From assembly GCA_022818135.1 (NCBI GenBank), contig JAFMSR010000005.1, positions 31,737,254 through 31,801,253 on the forward strand: DNA of 64,000 nt, read 5' to 3'. The notes under the pieces were generated by a model that was not told where the DNA came from, did not search any database, and was given only the letters and a program-made list of their open reading frames with translations. Positions 13,601-24,061 of the stretch are shown here, one piece after another. The stretch comes from Saxidomus purpurata. Lineage: Eukaryota; Mollusca; Bivalvia; Venerida; Veneridae. Made by a program: the position numbers and the translations under genes. Position 1 is the stretch's first letter. The number at the start of each line of letters is the position of its first letter.

Positions 13601-14582
13601 TCTGTTTGCATCAAAAACTTTTCAAGTAACGGAAACAAATGAATACCGGTATAAGATAAAAATATCAAAATGTATATTAATTGTATATACGCATAATTTG
13701 TGCTTCTGTCGTATTTTAAACATCAATTTCATTCAATAAAGCACAATATTTAACTTTGAAGTTTCGGCTGCTGATCTGCTGAGCTGCTGGTCTGCTGAGC
13801 TGCTGAGCGGCTGGTCTGCTAGTCTGCTGAGCTGCTAGTCTGCTGCGCGGCTGGTCTGCTGAGTTGCTGGACTGCTGGCAGCGAAAAGTCTGCTTGCAAC
13901 GAAAACTCTTCAAGTAACCTTAACTTATGAATATAAGATATAAAATATCAAAATGAAAGGGCGTGTATTTATTGTTTCTACGCATAATTCGTGCTTCTGT
14001 CGTATTTTTGGAAAAAAACCCATTTCATTCAATATAGCACAATATTAAACTTTTGAAGTTCGACTGCTGAACTGCTAAGCTGCTGGTCTGCTGAGCTGCT
14101 AGTCTGCTGAGCTGCTGGTCTGCTGAGCTGCTGGTCTGCTGGTTTGCTGAGCGGCTGGTCTGCTGAGTTGCTGGGCTGCTGGCAGAGAAAAGTCTGCTTG
14201 CAACGAAAACTCTTCAAGTAACGTAAACTTATGAATATAAAATATCAAAATGAAACGCCGTGTATTTATTGTTTCTTCGAATAATTCGTGCTTCTGTCGT
14301 ATTTTTGAAAAAATACAACATTTTATTCAATATAGCACAATATTAAACTTTAAAGTTTCGGCTGCTGAACAGCTGGTCTGCTGAGCTGCTGAGCTGCTGA
14401 GTTGTTGGGCTGCTGTCAGCGAAAAGTCTGCTTGCAGCGAAAACTCTTCAAGTAACGGAAACTAATGAAAACCGGTAGAAGATATAAAATATCAAAATGA
14501 AATGGCGTGTACATGTATATTAATTGTATCTACGCATAATTCGTGCTTCTGTCGTATTTTAAAGATACATTTCATTCAATAT
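10651..14582 (-). repeat. Inner satellite B, right arm (inverted copy)
   Basis: This is the reverse complement of the 300-bp unit family in the left arm, with about 14 units. Facing units share private variants: the outermost unit in both arms has GCTGACAGCAGCCCAACAAC, the next has CCGCTCAGCAAACCAGCAG, the third has GTTAAGGTTACTTGAAG with CAGTCCAGC, and the fourth has GCAAACAGACTATTCGCTGC. The arms are therefore copies of one another in mirror order and not independently grown arrays. Confidence 0.85.
12241..12426. mobile_element. MITE family 1, 186 bp, TA duplication, inserted in satellite B
   Basis: The terminal inverted repeats are near perfect: CAGTAAACTCCGTATATAAC at the left, mirrored by GTTATATACGGAGTTTACTG at the right. 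TA flanks both sides (12239-12240 and 12427-12428). The uninterrupted satellite sequence TATTAATTGTAT in other units, including those in the left arm, is the empty site. TA duplication fits the Tc1/mariner superfamily. There is no coding capacity, so it is a non-autonomous copy. Confidence 0.85.
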
Positions 14583-14880
14583 AGCTAAGTTCACGCTGCT
14601 AGGCTGCTAAGCTGCCAGTCTGCCAAGTTCTCGCTGCAAAGCTGCTAAGCTGCCAGTCTGCCAAGTTCACGCTGCTACGCTGCCAGTCTGCCAAGTTCAC
14701 GCTGCTACGCTGTCAGTCTGCCAGTCTGCCAAGTTCACGCTGCTACGCTGCCAGTCTGCCAAGTTCACGCTGCTACGCTGCCAGTCTGCTAGTCTGCCAA
14801 GTTCACGCTGCTACGCTGCCAGTCTGCTAGTCTGCCAAGTTCACGCTGCTACGCTGCCAGTCTGCCAACTTCACGAAAAT
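14583..14880 (-). repeat. Outer satellite A, right arm (inverted copy)
   Basis: This is a tandem array of AAGTTCACGCTGCTACGCTG followed by CCAGTCTGCC, the reverse complement of the outer left satellite. It is somewhat shorter than the left array and ends at CCAACTTCACGAAAAT, the right terminus of the foldback element. Confidence 0.85.
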
Positions 14881-14890
14881 ATTGGACATG
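14881..14890 (+). repeat. Right target-site duplication of the giant foldback element
   Basis: This is the second direct copy of ATTGGACATG, abutting the right terminus. See the left copy at 4703-4712. Confidence 0.8.
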
Positions 14891-17223
14891 CTATAATTAT
14901 CGGTAATGTTGAGATGAAGGATAAGGCAATATTCTGGGAATCTTTGTATTTAAAAACGTGTTGCTTTATGACATCCTCATGAATCATACAGGTTATAACA
15001 ATACCATCTTAACCTATTTAGTATTTACACTCTTAGATTTTTACAATAGGATCTTATATATGACTTCCAATTTGGGCAAAGGCTATTTCTTCAACTATGG
15101 GTCTTTTGCAAAATCCTGTTCTAAAAGGCTTAATCCTGAGCAGACGACATTTTATTTGTCGTCTGCTTCGGATTGTACCTGCCTGGAGAGGTACATATTT
15201 CACTAGACATTATGGGTTAAGATTATGTGCCATGCATGCGTATCGTGTAACAATTATATATTTGTACACTATTGGGTTTGAAGTACAATCCAACCCCCTT
15301 TAGCAAAAACCTCCCTAAAAACACATTTTTTCCCGTTGTGTCAATTAGGTAAGGAATCGACCTTCTCTACAACATACACATTTCTGTGTTCCTATGGACG
15401 TTCGCTCCTGAGAGATTGTACTGAATACATTGTTTTAAATATCAATCAAATTGACTTTGTCCAGAATATCCTTAAATGAAACTAGCATTTCAAACTTTTT
15501 GATAGCTCAACTTGTTACCTTTTAAGCCATAATAGTTGCAGATAACACCACTCTATTAAAATTTAAACATCTATGTACAATGTACTAGCTTTTTGAGTGT
15601 CTTACTGCAATTACCTTTGAGGATTCTTTGTAAATTGTTTCACTTTTTTGCATTAAGTCGTCTGCTTTTTAAAAGCATGTCGTATGAATCACTTCTGAAG
15701 TCCGCACCACACAGTAAGATAGAAGAGTTGTCCAGGTGGTAAAGTTTATTTAAAAATATTTAAGTTCAAAAGTTAAAACCGCAGCAATTAGCGAAGTTTA
15801 AAATTTGTTAATTTGACCATAAATGTGTCACACTGGCATAAATCAAGCAGACATAAGTTTCATAGTCACACTTAATTAATGGTCACCATTTACTCCTAGA
15901 GAAGTTTATGTGAGAAAATAGTATATAACTGTACATCATAAGATGTCAAAGCCCTCCTTTCGTGCGTTTAGAATGAACTTTAGGACATACATATACCCAA
16001 ACACTCCGGCCAGAAGACTTTAAATACTGTGTGGTGAAAATATAATTATTTTTATAGTAATACGAAACTCGCTTTTTTGGGGAGAAAAAAATCTTTATCT
16101 TTTTAAAAAGTGTTAAAATGTCTTCTGCCATACTTGTAACAGATATGGAAATATGCAGTAGCAGTGTTTTCGGTGGCATGCGTACACTTTGATGACCATA
16201 AAGTGAACGTCATTCTCTTAAAAATATTTTGTCTGTGCAGACTTAAATAATTGAAGCAAGTTTTTTACATGGTCGAATTCACTTTGAATGCGTTAAACAT
16301 GGTAGAATTCGATTTGATTGCGGTACCCCAGTGGTGTTATATGGGTATAATCGCCTGTTTAAATTTTATTTTAAAAATGGTATCGTAAAAATTCTATTTG
16401 CATGAAATATGACTGTTTGAGAACATAAAGTCATAAAATTTGAATACTTTGATCGTGCTGGATCTAGTTGGAAATTTATGACTTAACACAAGTTTGCTAG
16501 TGTCCCAAGTGATAAGGTTATTACGCGACACGAAATGGGTTTTTATCGGGCATCTTAATAAGTTTATCATACGTCTCCATCTCTTTATATCAGTCCCTTT
16601 AAGCCGGGTATATCAACCCTTCTTATCTTATGTATCAAACGATTAATGTTGATACTTTTCAGGTTAATTTATCACTCAATTGAAGATGCATTAAACGGTT
16701 TAAGATATCAAATGATCCGTATTAGCTATTTCGTATAAGCACCTGGGCTTCGCATGCCTAAATTCATATATCAAGTGAACATTTTTTCCCCATTATGTCA
16801 CCATTTACTGATATAATTACTCATTTACTGTAAATACTGTACGCTTAAAAAGCAGGTTTTCAGTTTGCATACCACATATAAAAATATTTAATTTCTAGTT
16901 ACATGAAATTGGAAGAGATTTCAATGATACAGTCTTATCTCATTTACAGTCTCATAAGATTGCAGCCCCCTCAAAGCAGTTGGTGTTTGGTGTAAAAGTA
17001 AAGCCAAGAACAGACGCCTGATTCTAGTATCCAGACACCCTGGCAATACTTTACGTTAACTTTAGCCAAATTATTTTAGACCGATCCGTGTTTTACCTTA
17101 ACCCTTTAACACTAATACTGACTATTGTCGTTAAAAAACGATCTTTTGGGATATTTCGCAATAGAGATACTGTCACACCTGTGTTAAACAACCAGTCGTT
17201 GCATGCAAAGTATTAATTCCAGC
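14891..17223. other. Non-coding stretch, no gene recognised
   Basis: AT-rich sequence with short unconvincing open frames (82 codons at most). Apart from one perfect hairpin at 15140 and a small local duplication near 16270-16315 (ACATGGT-GAATTC twice), I see no structure. Confidence 0.55.
15140..15166. repeat. Perfect short hairpin
   Basis: GCAGACGACA and TGTCGTCTGC form a 10-bp perfect stem around a 7-base T-rich loop. A further GTCGTCTGCTT occurs about 500 bp downstream near 15658, so the motif may be part of an old inverted-repeat element. No function is assigned. Confidence 0.5.
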
Positions 17224-17411
17224 TACAGTTGAACCTTGTTAGTGGTCGTATCTATTAAGCAGACATATTGTTATCTTAGTTTAAACAGTATTTATTTTCA
17301 AGTAGTATTGTTATCTTTATATTAAATACACCTGTATTAAACAGCAACCGACTTTTAAGAGGGCATTTTGATACATTCCTTGGCTGGCTACTTTTGACAG
17401 GTTTTACTGTA
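17224..17411. mobile_element. MITE family 2, degenerate copy
   Basis: The left end TACAGTTGAACCTTGT pairs with the right end ACAGGTTTTACTGTA. The interior contains recurring 'AGCAACCGACTTTTAAGAG' and 'CCTGTATTAAACAG' type blocks. Related pieces occur at 23954-24061 and about 38641-38768. The ends with flanking TA suggest a Tc1/mariner-type non-autonomous element. Confidence 0.5.
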
Positions 17412-17816
17412 TCATGTTGTGTATGTGATGAATAATTCAGTGGCAGCTATGGACAATTGGGTTCTGCATGTAGGTGACTACATACACAGGTTTCATTGTA
17501 CACGAATGTAACCAAGGACAAGAAATCCACCATCCCAAAACTTTGTACCTGTTGGTCCCAGCTATGTTCTATATATCATCAAACGTCCACGACCACTTCC
17601 TCAACCACTAAGATATAACGTTTGAAATCTGTTATGACATTCATATGATGTTTATAGTAGATTGTTAAACGTTTTAACAAAATAGGCTAATGTCTTAAAT
17701 TATTTACAGAAATATAAAAGTTTGGTCTTGACTCCTTTCATACATATCATTATGATCTATGTTAGAGACATTGAACGTTAGACATTTTGATGACAGCGGT
17801 TTAGTAATCTTGCTAA

Positions 17817-17879
17817 CCCCCCCGGGGAAATTTTTTTTTCCCAAATTTTTTTTTTTTTTTTTAAAATTTTTTTTTTCCC

Positions 17880-17950
<71 letters not shown>

Positions 17951-17996
17951 TATTAAAAAACAAAAAAAAAACCAAAAAAAAAAAAAAAAAAAAAAT
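17817..17996. repeat. Homopolymer block (probable consensus error)
   Basis: Runs of C, G, T and A of 4 to more than 40 bases follow one another with almost no ordinary sequence. Open frames here are only Lys/Phe stretches. The flanking sequence is normal on both sides. Confidence 0.75.
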
Positions 17997-18000
17997 TTGT

Positions 18001-19828
18001 AATTTCTTTTGGAAAGTTTGTCCCGGAAACTCTCTTGAAAAGACCTTGATTTTTTCTTGAGATTTTAACATTGGTTTCGAAAGAAGTTGTCTTGAAACTA
18101 ATGCTATATACTGTTCTTTAAGACGACATGTTTCCTGACGTCATGTTTTCATTACGTCATTATCATAGTGGATTGTCGTGAAAAAAAGCTCTTAAGAATA
18201 GACAGTTGCAAAAAGCGGGAACACAACGTTATTAGAGAAGTTTTAGTTATTTCTTCTTTTAATATGACATAACGATAGTCCCTGTGATTATTTATTTTTG
18301 TAAATTACCCCCTAAACGTTTCATTTTCCCGTCAACTCAACATTCATATCTTTAATATACACTTGATAAGGCATTTCAGGCATGTTTTTCATCAGCCGAC
18401 ACTTCATACGGATGACATGTTATTCAACAGGGAAAGCCTACAAGATAACCTACCTGACATACGAAGAGTAGATAAATTGATATGTAATTTGTGGAGAAAT
18501 TAAACGATTACGCCTCGCGTGGAGATGAAAGTATGTAATCAAATATGATAGGATATATACAGATTGTTTGTAAAATCAGCGAAATGTTAAGCTTTAACTA
18601 TATCATACCTTAAACACCTTTGATCTATACCGCATGCAAACTGTGTTGACCAAAAGACGGATATTTTTGCGGCTTACCACTCAACGCTGAACAAACTTCA
18701 TAAGTTCAAATAAACTGCAGGTGTTAAGTTCATATTTCGGGTGTATTCAGGTTCTTTCGGTTTACAGCCTTTAAAACGTACCTCAAGTTAATATTACCAC
18801 CCAGGTCATATGATTTAAATACGGGTGTGCTACTTTTTCAAAATTGTAATAAATGATAACAGGCAATTTCAATATACCAATTTCTAATTCTTTATTTTTA
18901 TTAATAAATTAATGTGGACAATTTTAAGAATAACTATTCAACTTCTATGCACGTTGGAAGCAAATGCCTACGTTCATTGTGGAGTTCATCGCTGTATTTT
19001 TGTTTTTACCGGACTCAAAACTCCTTGTTGCAATGACACCCATTCGGAGAAATCCTTTATCTTAAAATGAACTAATCTGTAAGAAATTTGATACTAACTT
19101 ATCTAAAGAAAAGGTCTTAGAGCAAGGTAAAAGGCTTGGATCAAAGCAATGCTAAACTCATCTATTTTGAAGGACAAGGTCTTAGAGCCAGTTTTAAGGG
19201 CAAGGTATAGTTGGACCAAGATAACTCAATTTATTTTAGAGCTTTTATGCCTAAAAGGTTTCATCTTTCAATCAAATATTATACCCCAAGAACTAGTATT
19301 AACAAACCCGGATCACGAAGCACGTGCTGTGAAGCCTTCAGCCGCCCATGTTTACTGGTATATTATATATTCTTACCACCCGTTCCTTAATCTCTATATA
19401 AATGAAATAGGTTAATCCGAGGTTTCCCCTTCATCCGTTGATCTATGTATTTAACTTGCCCGGTGTTAATATACCCCAATTTATCACTATGTAGGTATGT
19501 CTTTGGTTGACAAGTTGTTCCTAGTAGAGACTAACCTAATCTTCTATCATATCATCTGGTTTGGAAGATACGGCTTTGGGCTATTAAAATTAAAATCAAC
19601 TTGCTTATTACTGTTTGATAGACTAAGGTATAGGATTTCTCAGAGGTTTTGTTTGTCCTGTCCAAATAAAAGATTATTTCACCGAGAAGTGACTTGTACA
19701 GAAATAAGGTTTGCAACGTAATGCTTACGTCGTGGGCAATTCTTCACAGTCTCAAAAAATTGTTTTATTCAAATTGATTTCTAAATTGGTGTCTTTTGTT
19801 GAGGGGTCGAGGGTATGTTTGACTTTGT
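18001..19828. other. Non-coding stretch, no gene recognised
   Basis: There are only short open frames. A small imperfect local duplication (AAGGTCTTAGAGC-AAGG at about 19110 and 19180) is the only structure noticed. Confidence 0.5.
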
Positions 19829-19910
19829 TGTCGTGGCCGAGTGGTCTAAGACGTTCTTACTTTACATTGCAAGGCGATGTCGTCGTGCGGTACTGACTCG
19901 AATATTAGTA
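19829..19910 (+). mobile_element. tRNA-derived SINE head (tRNA-Ser/Leu-like), degenerate
   Basis: TGTCGTGGCCGAGTGGTCTA matches the 5' half and A box of Ser/Leu-type tRNAs, which are known for GTCGTGGCCGAGTGGTTAA. A weak B box (GACTCGAATA) lies about 45 bases on. The anticodon arm does not fold as a functional tRNA, so this is a retroposon fragment and not a tRNA gene. Confidence 0.5.
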
Positions 19911-19939
19911 GTAGTTTCTGCCTTGTATTTAAATTTTAC

Positions 19940-19995
19940 TCAGACGGGATTAGAACCTGTAAACCCCATGGTTTAGCAGTGACCATCTTCGGCTT
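19940..19995 (-). mobile_element. tRNA-like fragment in opposite orientation
   Basis: On the minus strand, GGTCACTGCTAAACCATGGG followed by GTTTACAGGTTCTAATCCCG resembles the anticodon arm, variable arm and T arm of a tRNA-Ser, with a good B box (GGTTCTAATCC). It lies about 30 bases from the + strand SINE head and faces it. Confidence 0.4.
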
Positions 19996-20142
19996 TTCAC
20001 TACAACAATCATGAATAAAAAACTGAAATGGGGATACACATAATTAATCACTCAATTGGCTGTAATTGATTACTCTTCTTAATAAATAAAAAGTAATAGC
20101 AGCATTTACAATGCATTTTTAGCTCGACTTTTTTATAAAAAA

Positions 20143-20160
20143 GGGGCCCCCCCCCCCCCC

Positions 20161-20195
<35 letters not shown>

Positions 20196-20353
20196 CTTTG
20201 TTTTTTTTTTTTCCCCCCCCCCCTTTTTTTTTTTATTATAATAATTTTTTTTTTATTTAAAAAAAAAATTTTTCACCCCCCCCCCCCCCCCCAAAAAAAA
20301 AAAAAAAAAACTTTTAAATTTTTTTTTAAAAAAATATTTTTTTTTTTTTTTTT

Positions 20354-20387
<34 letters not shown>

Positions 20388-20437
20388 CCCCTCTTTTTTT
20401 TTAAAAAAAAAAATAAATATTTAAAAAAAAAACCCAA

Positions 20438-20468
<31 letters not shown>

Positions 20469-20507
20469 AAAAAAAAAAAAAAAAAATAAAAAAAAAATAA
20501 AAAAAAA

Positions 20508-20556
<49 letters not shown>

Positions 20557-20625
20557 CCCCTCCCCCCTCTAATTTAATATTTTATTTTTTTTTTTTTTTT
20601 CCCCCCCCCCCCCCCCCCCCAAAAA

Positions 20626-20669
<44 letters not shown>

Positions 20670-20761
20670 AAAAAAAAATTAAATTATTTTTATTTTTTTC
20701 TTTCCCCTCCTTTTCCCTCAAAAATAATTTAAAAAAAAAAAAAAAAAAATAAATTATTTTA

Positions 20762-20816
<55 letters not shown>

Positions 20817-20922
20817 ATTATATTAAAATTTTTTTTTTTTTTATAATTATTTTTTTTTTTTTTTTTTCTTTCCCTTCTTTTTCCTTTTAAATTATTAAAT
20901 TAAATTTATTATATTTTTTTTT

Positions 20923-20997
<75 letters not shown>

Positions 20998-21096
20998 AAA
21001 AAAAAAAAAAAATATAATTATATATAAAAAAAAAAAAAATTTTAAAAAAAAAAAAAAAAAAAAAAAAATAAAATTTTTTTTTTCCCCCCCCCCCCT
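20143..21096. repeat. Homopolymer block of about 950 bp (probable consensus error)
   Basis: Almost the entire stretch is long runs of A, T, C or G. It starts directly after GCATTTTTAGCTCGACTTTT, which resembles the beginning of the interspersed repeat at 44466. The block may hide a repeat copy whose consensus failed. Apparent poly-Phe or poly-Lys frames are meaningless. Confidence 0.75.
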
Positions 21097-21179
21097 TGAT
21101 TAACTTCTTCACTCCTTTCTAAAATGCCAGCTTTTCAACTGAAAGGACCAGTCCAACTCCTAGGTTAGCACAACATGTA

Positions 21180-21410
21180 TGACGTTACTAGGTCGACCAT
21201 TAAACTACTTGGCTGTCCCGATTAGATCTACCAATCAAGTATTTGGCGAATACCAACGAAGATGACTAATAAACTGCTTGACTGACCCAACGAGGCCGAC
21301 CAAACAAGCAACTATGTTGACCAAGCAACTACTCGGCTGACCGAACTAGATCGACCAAACATGTACATTTACCTTGCTGACCTATAGTTACGCCGATCCA
21401 ACTACTTGAT
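21180..21410. repeat. Degenerate tandem repeat with GACCAA/CTGACC motifs
   Basis: The words GACCAA, GCAACTACT, GGCTGACC and TAGATCGACCAAAC recur every 40-50 bases with many substitutions. The array looks like an old minisatellite. There is no coding frame. Confidence 0.5.
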
Positions 21411-23761
21411 GTATTTTTCAAGAGCTGAATACGAAATTTCATATGCACCAACGCAGATTTTATGACATAGCGCTGTGCTTTTGTAAACCATTACCTTATT
21501 TAAGCAATCTCCTTGGGGGTTCCCATTTCAGCCAAGGTTGAGAGGATCTCTCTTTCTTATCTGACCCACCCACTTCCGTCTCTCCTATAAAGCTGTGTCA
21601 AGTAATTGACAAGGTCATGGTCGATGTAAAGGTTTCATACCAAGTGTGCATTTCCTATAACCATTAAAAAAATTAATTGCATATAAATATGTATGTCATC
21701 TTTTTACTAATAATGTGATATAAAAGTTCGAAGTATTTAATACCCCACTTGCAACGGAGTAAAAACCACTATAGGTTGCAAATCTTGTATGTTTAAATGA
21801 CATTGCATGTTTTTGCGCGTTGGAGAGAGATCGTTGTGATTTTAAATTGAACTGATAAATAATTGAATTATTTGTTAAACGTTTTCAAGAGGTAATATGC
21901 TTATAATTCATGATAAAGTGACGGTTGGAGAGCATTTTGTCGTCGTTATTTTGCATATTTGAAGTAACTGTTGATGTTAATCTAGAAGGACTTTCTATTA
22001 CATGACATAAATTTGTATTTCTGTTAATTTATTATGCTACTCTATGACTTAAAACATGAATGAATTGTTATATTTGTAACAAACATAATTCAATTGAAAT
22101 TGAAATGGTAATACATCATGTATTCGTAAGCCATGATATTTTTTTGTACTTAATATAATCTATCAATAAGGTGTTGATTAGAAACTATGGGTATGGATTT
22201 CAAAGTTTGTTGATTTGCCGGACTACTATAAAAGGTCAAAAATTTAGTAAAATAAATATTAATTCCTTTGATGACCATGTCATTTGTGGGAATTAAGGTC
22301 CTTGAACATTGGAGGTGTTGATAAAACTTTATATCTCTCTCATATATCATATTTATTAGTACTATTCAAATGGTCATCAAGACATAAGGGTGATGATGGT
22401 CAAAACAAACCATCTGCTTCTCAACTATTTGAGGAGATAGTTTATTTTAAGTATAACCCTGTCGTCATAAAATGTTGAGTTTGGTCACGCGAACTGTTTC
22501 AAAAGTGTGCAAATAGGAACATTTTAAATTTAAGTTTGTCAACAGCTTTAGATAGGTCCATAATGTTTACCCGGAGATGCGATAGAGAAGTTTCTCAGGT
22601 ACTGAGATGTAAATGCCAAATGAAGTACGAAACACCAGGATATTACGTAAATGGAATGTGTTTACACTTCAAACGAGGCCCACAAACACATCCGGTATTA
22701 AGTGGCTTATCTGTACTTAGCGGTCCATATAAAATCGGTGAAAGGGGAACCAGATGATGTTACTATCGCACGGCATCTTGCTTGAGGGGAACCAGTTGTA
22801 AAGTAACCAGTGACATTCTGAAGGAAAAAAAATCGAAAATCATACACACGTAGTACAAGTTCCAGTAATTTAGAAATATATGATTTAATTTTTTACACAC
22901 CGACAGCAGACGACAATGGTCCGTAGCCATCGATTTGGTATCCATGATAACCGATATGCGCTAAAAATCATAATTCCTTAAAGTATATTAACAAAAAGGG
23001 CCAGTCTAGAAACATTTAGGATTTGTGAAGTGACAACTTACGACATTTCTTTCCAAGCAACAGTTTAGGGTATGGACTTTTTTAAAATAAACATTTCGTA
23101 TTTCTAATCAAATCTGTAGCACGAAAAAGTAACTTTCATGTGACGTTTGTTATAAAAGAAGGGAATACGTTCTCCTAAATTCACCAGATAAATTTTAATC
23201 GTTAAGCCAGTAAAACATGATAGATTTACTTACAACAAGACGGATGAGTGCACTGTAGTGCAAACTCTAAGATATACGACCAAGTAGATAAGATGGGCCG
23301 TCTGTTGTCGCAGTTGAAATGACAAAATAAATACAATTTCAATGTTAAGAACGCAATCTCGGGAATCAACGTCATAAGATGCACTTCAAATAAATTGAAG
23401 AACTTTTCAAACGAATGGTTATATATCTTGAAAAGAGAAAATATCTGGTCATGTTTATTTTTCATATTTGTTCAAGTGTTTGCGAAAAGTATTAAATAGT
23501 TTTGTTCAGAGTATATCAAATATATACCTTTCACCTTGTCCTTAAATTGTATATTTTGACATGTTTTTGTTTGTACAATAGCGCTGATATCTTCAAATGA
23601 AAAGTGACCGTTTTCCGTTTTCCGTCGTGTTGTTAGTACTTTATTACTACTTATTGAATACCTAAGTAAGAAGTGCAATTCACGTCTGCAGTGAAAATGT
23701 AGTACATTAACCTGTGTAAGTGATCAACTCAATTAAGTAGCTACCTAGCTCAAACAGTCTA
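21411..23761. other. No confident gene; one weak upstream-exon candidate
   Basis: Mostly short chance open frames. The frame from ATG at 22563 to a possible splice donor at 22737|22738 ends in Ser-Gly-Pro-Tyr-Lys-Ile, reminiscent of the start of an AMPK-related kinase domain. It is discussed as a finding and is not annotated as an exon. Confidence 0.4.
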
Positions 23762-23953
23762 CAATAAACATCGTACATTACGAGTTCCTAGTGGGACCAC
23801 TACATTTTGTTCCTTATATCCAATATCCGGAATTTGTTATATCCATATTGCATTTTCATATTTAATGAAAAGAAACAAATCGCGCCAAGAAAATGTGTTC
23901 CTCATATCCGGAATTTTGCTATATGCGGAGTCATTATATACGGAGATTACTTG
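23762..23953. mobile_element. MITE family 1, degenerate inverted copy
   Basis: The sequence aligns along its length with the reverse complement of the intact copy at 12241-12426. Shared blocks are TGTTCCTTATATCC, GGAATTTGTTATATCC, CCGGAATTTTGCTATAT and TTATATACGGAGATTAC. It is several percent or more diverged, so this is an older insertion. TA occurs at both edges. Confidence 0.7.
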
Positions 23954-24061
23954 TACTGTTAGTTCCTAATTGGCCATTTCTATATTAGATACAGCAGCCA
24001 TCTACATTAAGCGACCGCTGGCTATGCATCCATTGGCTGTTTAAAGACAGGTTTAACTGTA
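23954..24061. mobile_element. MITE family 2, degenerate copy adjoining a family 1 MITE
   Basis: The right end AAAGACAGGTTTAACTGTA and interior ATTAAGCGACCGCTGGC match the family 2 plan (see 17224). The left end TACTGTTAGTTCCTAA is diverged. It begins where the family 1 copy ends. Confidence 0.5.

Larger units (their letters stand above)
4713..14880. mobile_element. Giant palindromic foldback transposon-like element (10.17 kb)
   Basis: The left arm starts ATGTTCGTGAAGTTGG. The reverse complement of the right end starts ATTTTCGTGAAGTTGG, so the termini match with one difference. Both arms are tandem-repeat arrays in opposite orientation, about 4.4 kb on the left and 4.2 kb on the right, around a loop of about 1.5 kb. 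A 10-bp direct repeat flanks the whole. Drosophila FB elements share this plan: long inverted repeats made of short subrepeats, with 9-bp duplications. Mutator-superfamily elements also duplicate about 9-11 bp. No open frame in the loop exceeds about 95 codons, so the element looks non-autonomous. The superfamily is inferred only from architecture and duplication length. Confidence 0.8.

Noticed and set aside
5478..14217. Many open frames encoding SAAQQ/SADQQ repeats on both strands
   Set aside because: They only translate the CAG-rich minisatellite in several frames of the foldback arms. They start and stop with the repeat units, with no shared frame and no splice context.
4713..14880. CRISPR array or centromeric satellite
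   Set aside because: Unit lengths vary, spacers are absent, the arms are inverted, and a target duplication bounds the whole. This is a eukaryotic sequence.
17440..17482. Frame ending GDYIHR before a GT, as the missing exon carrying His-Arg of the kinase catalytic loop
   Set aside because: The residues before it do not resemble helix E of any kinase, and no acceptor frames it.
19829..19910. A functional tRNA-Ser or tRNA-Leu gene
   Set aside because: The anticodon and T arms do not pair properly and the B box is damaged. A SINE fragment is the better reading.
17778..21112. Poly-Phe, poly-Lys and Gly/Lys frames
   Set aside because: They arise from homopolymer blocks that are probably consensus errors.
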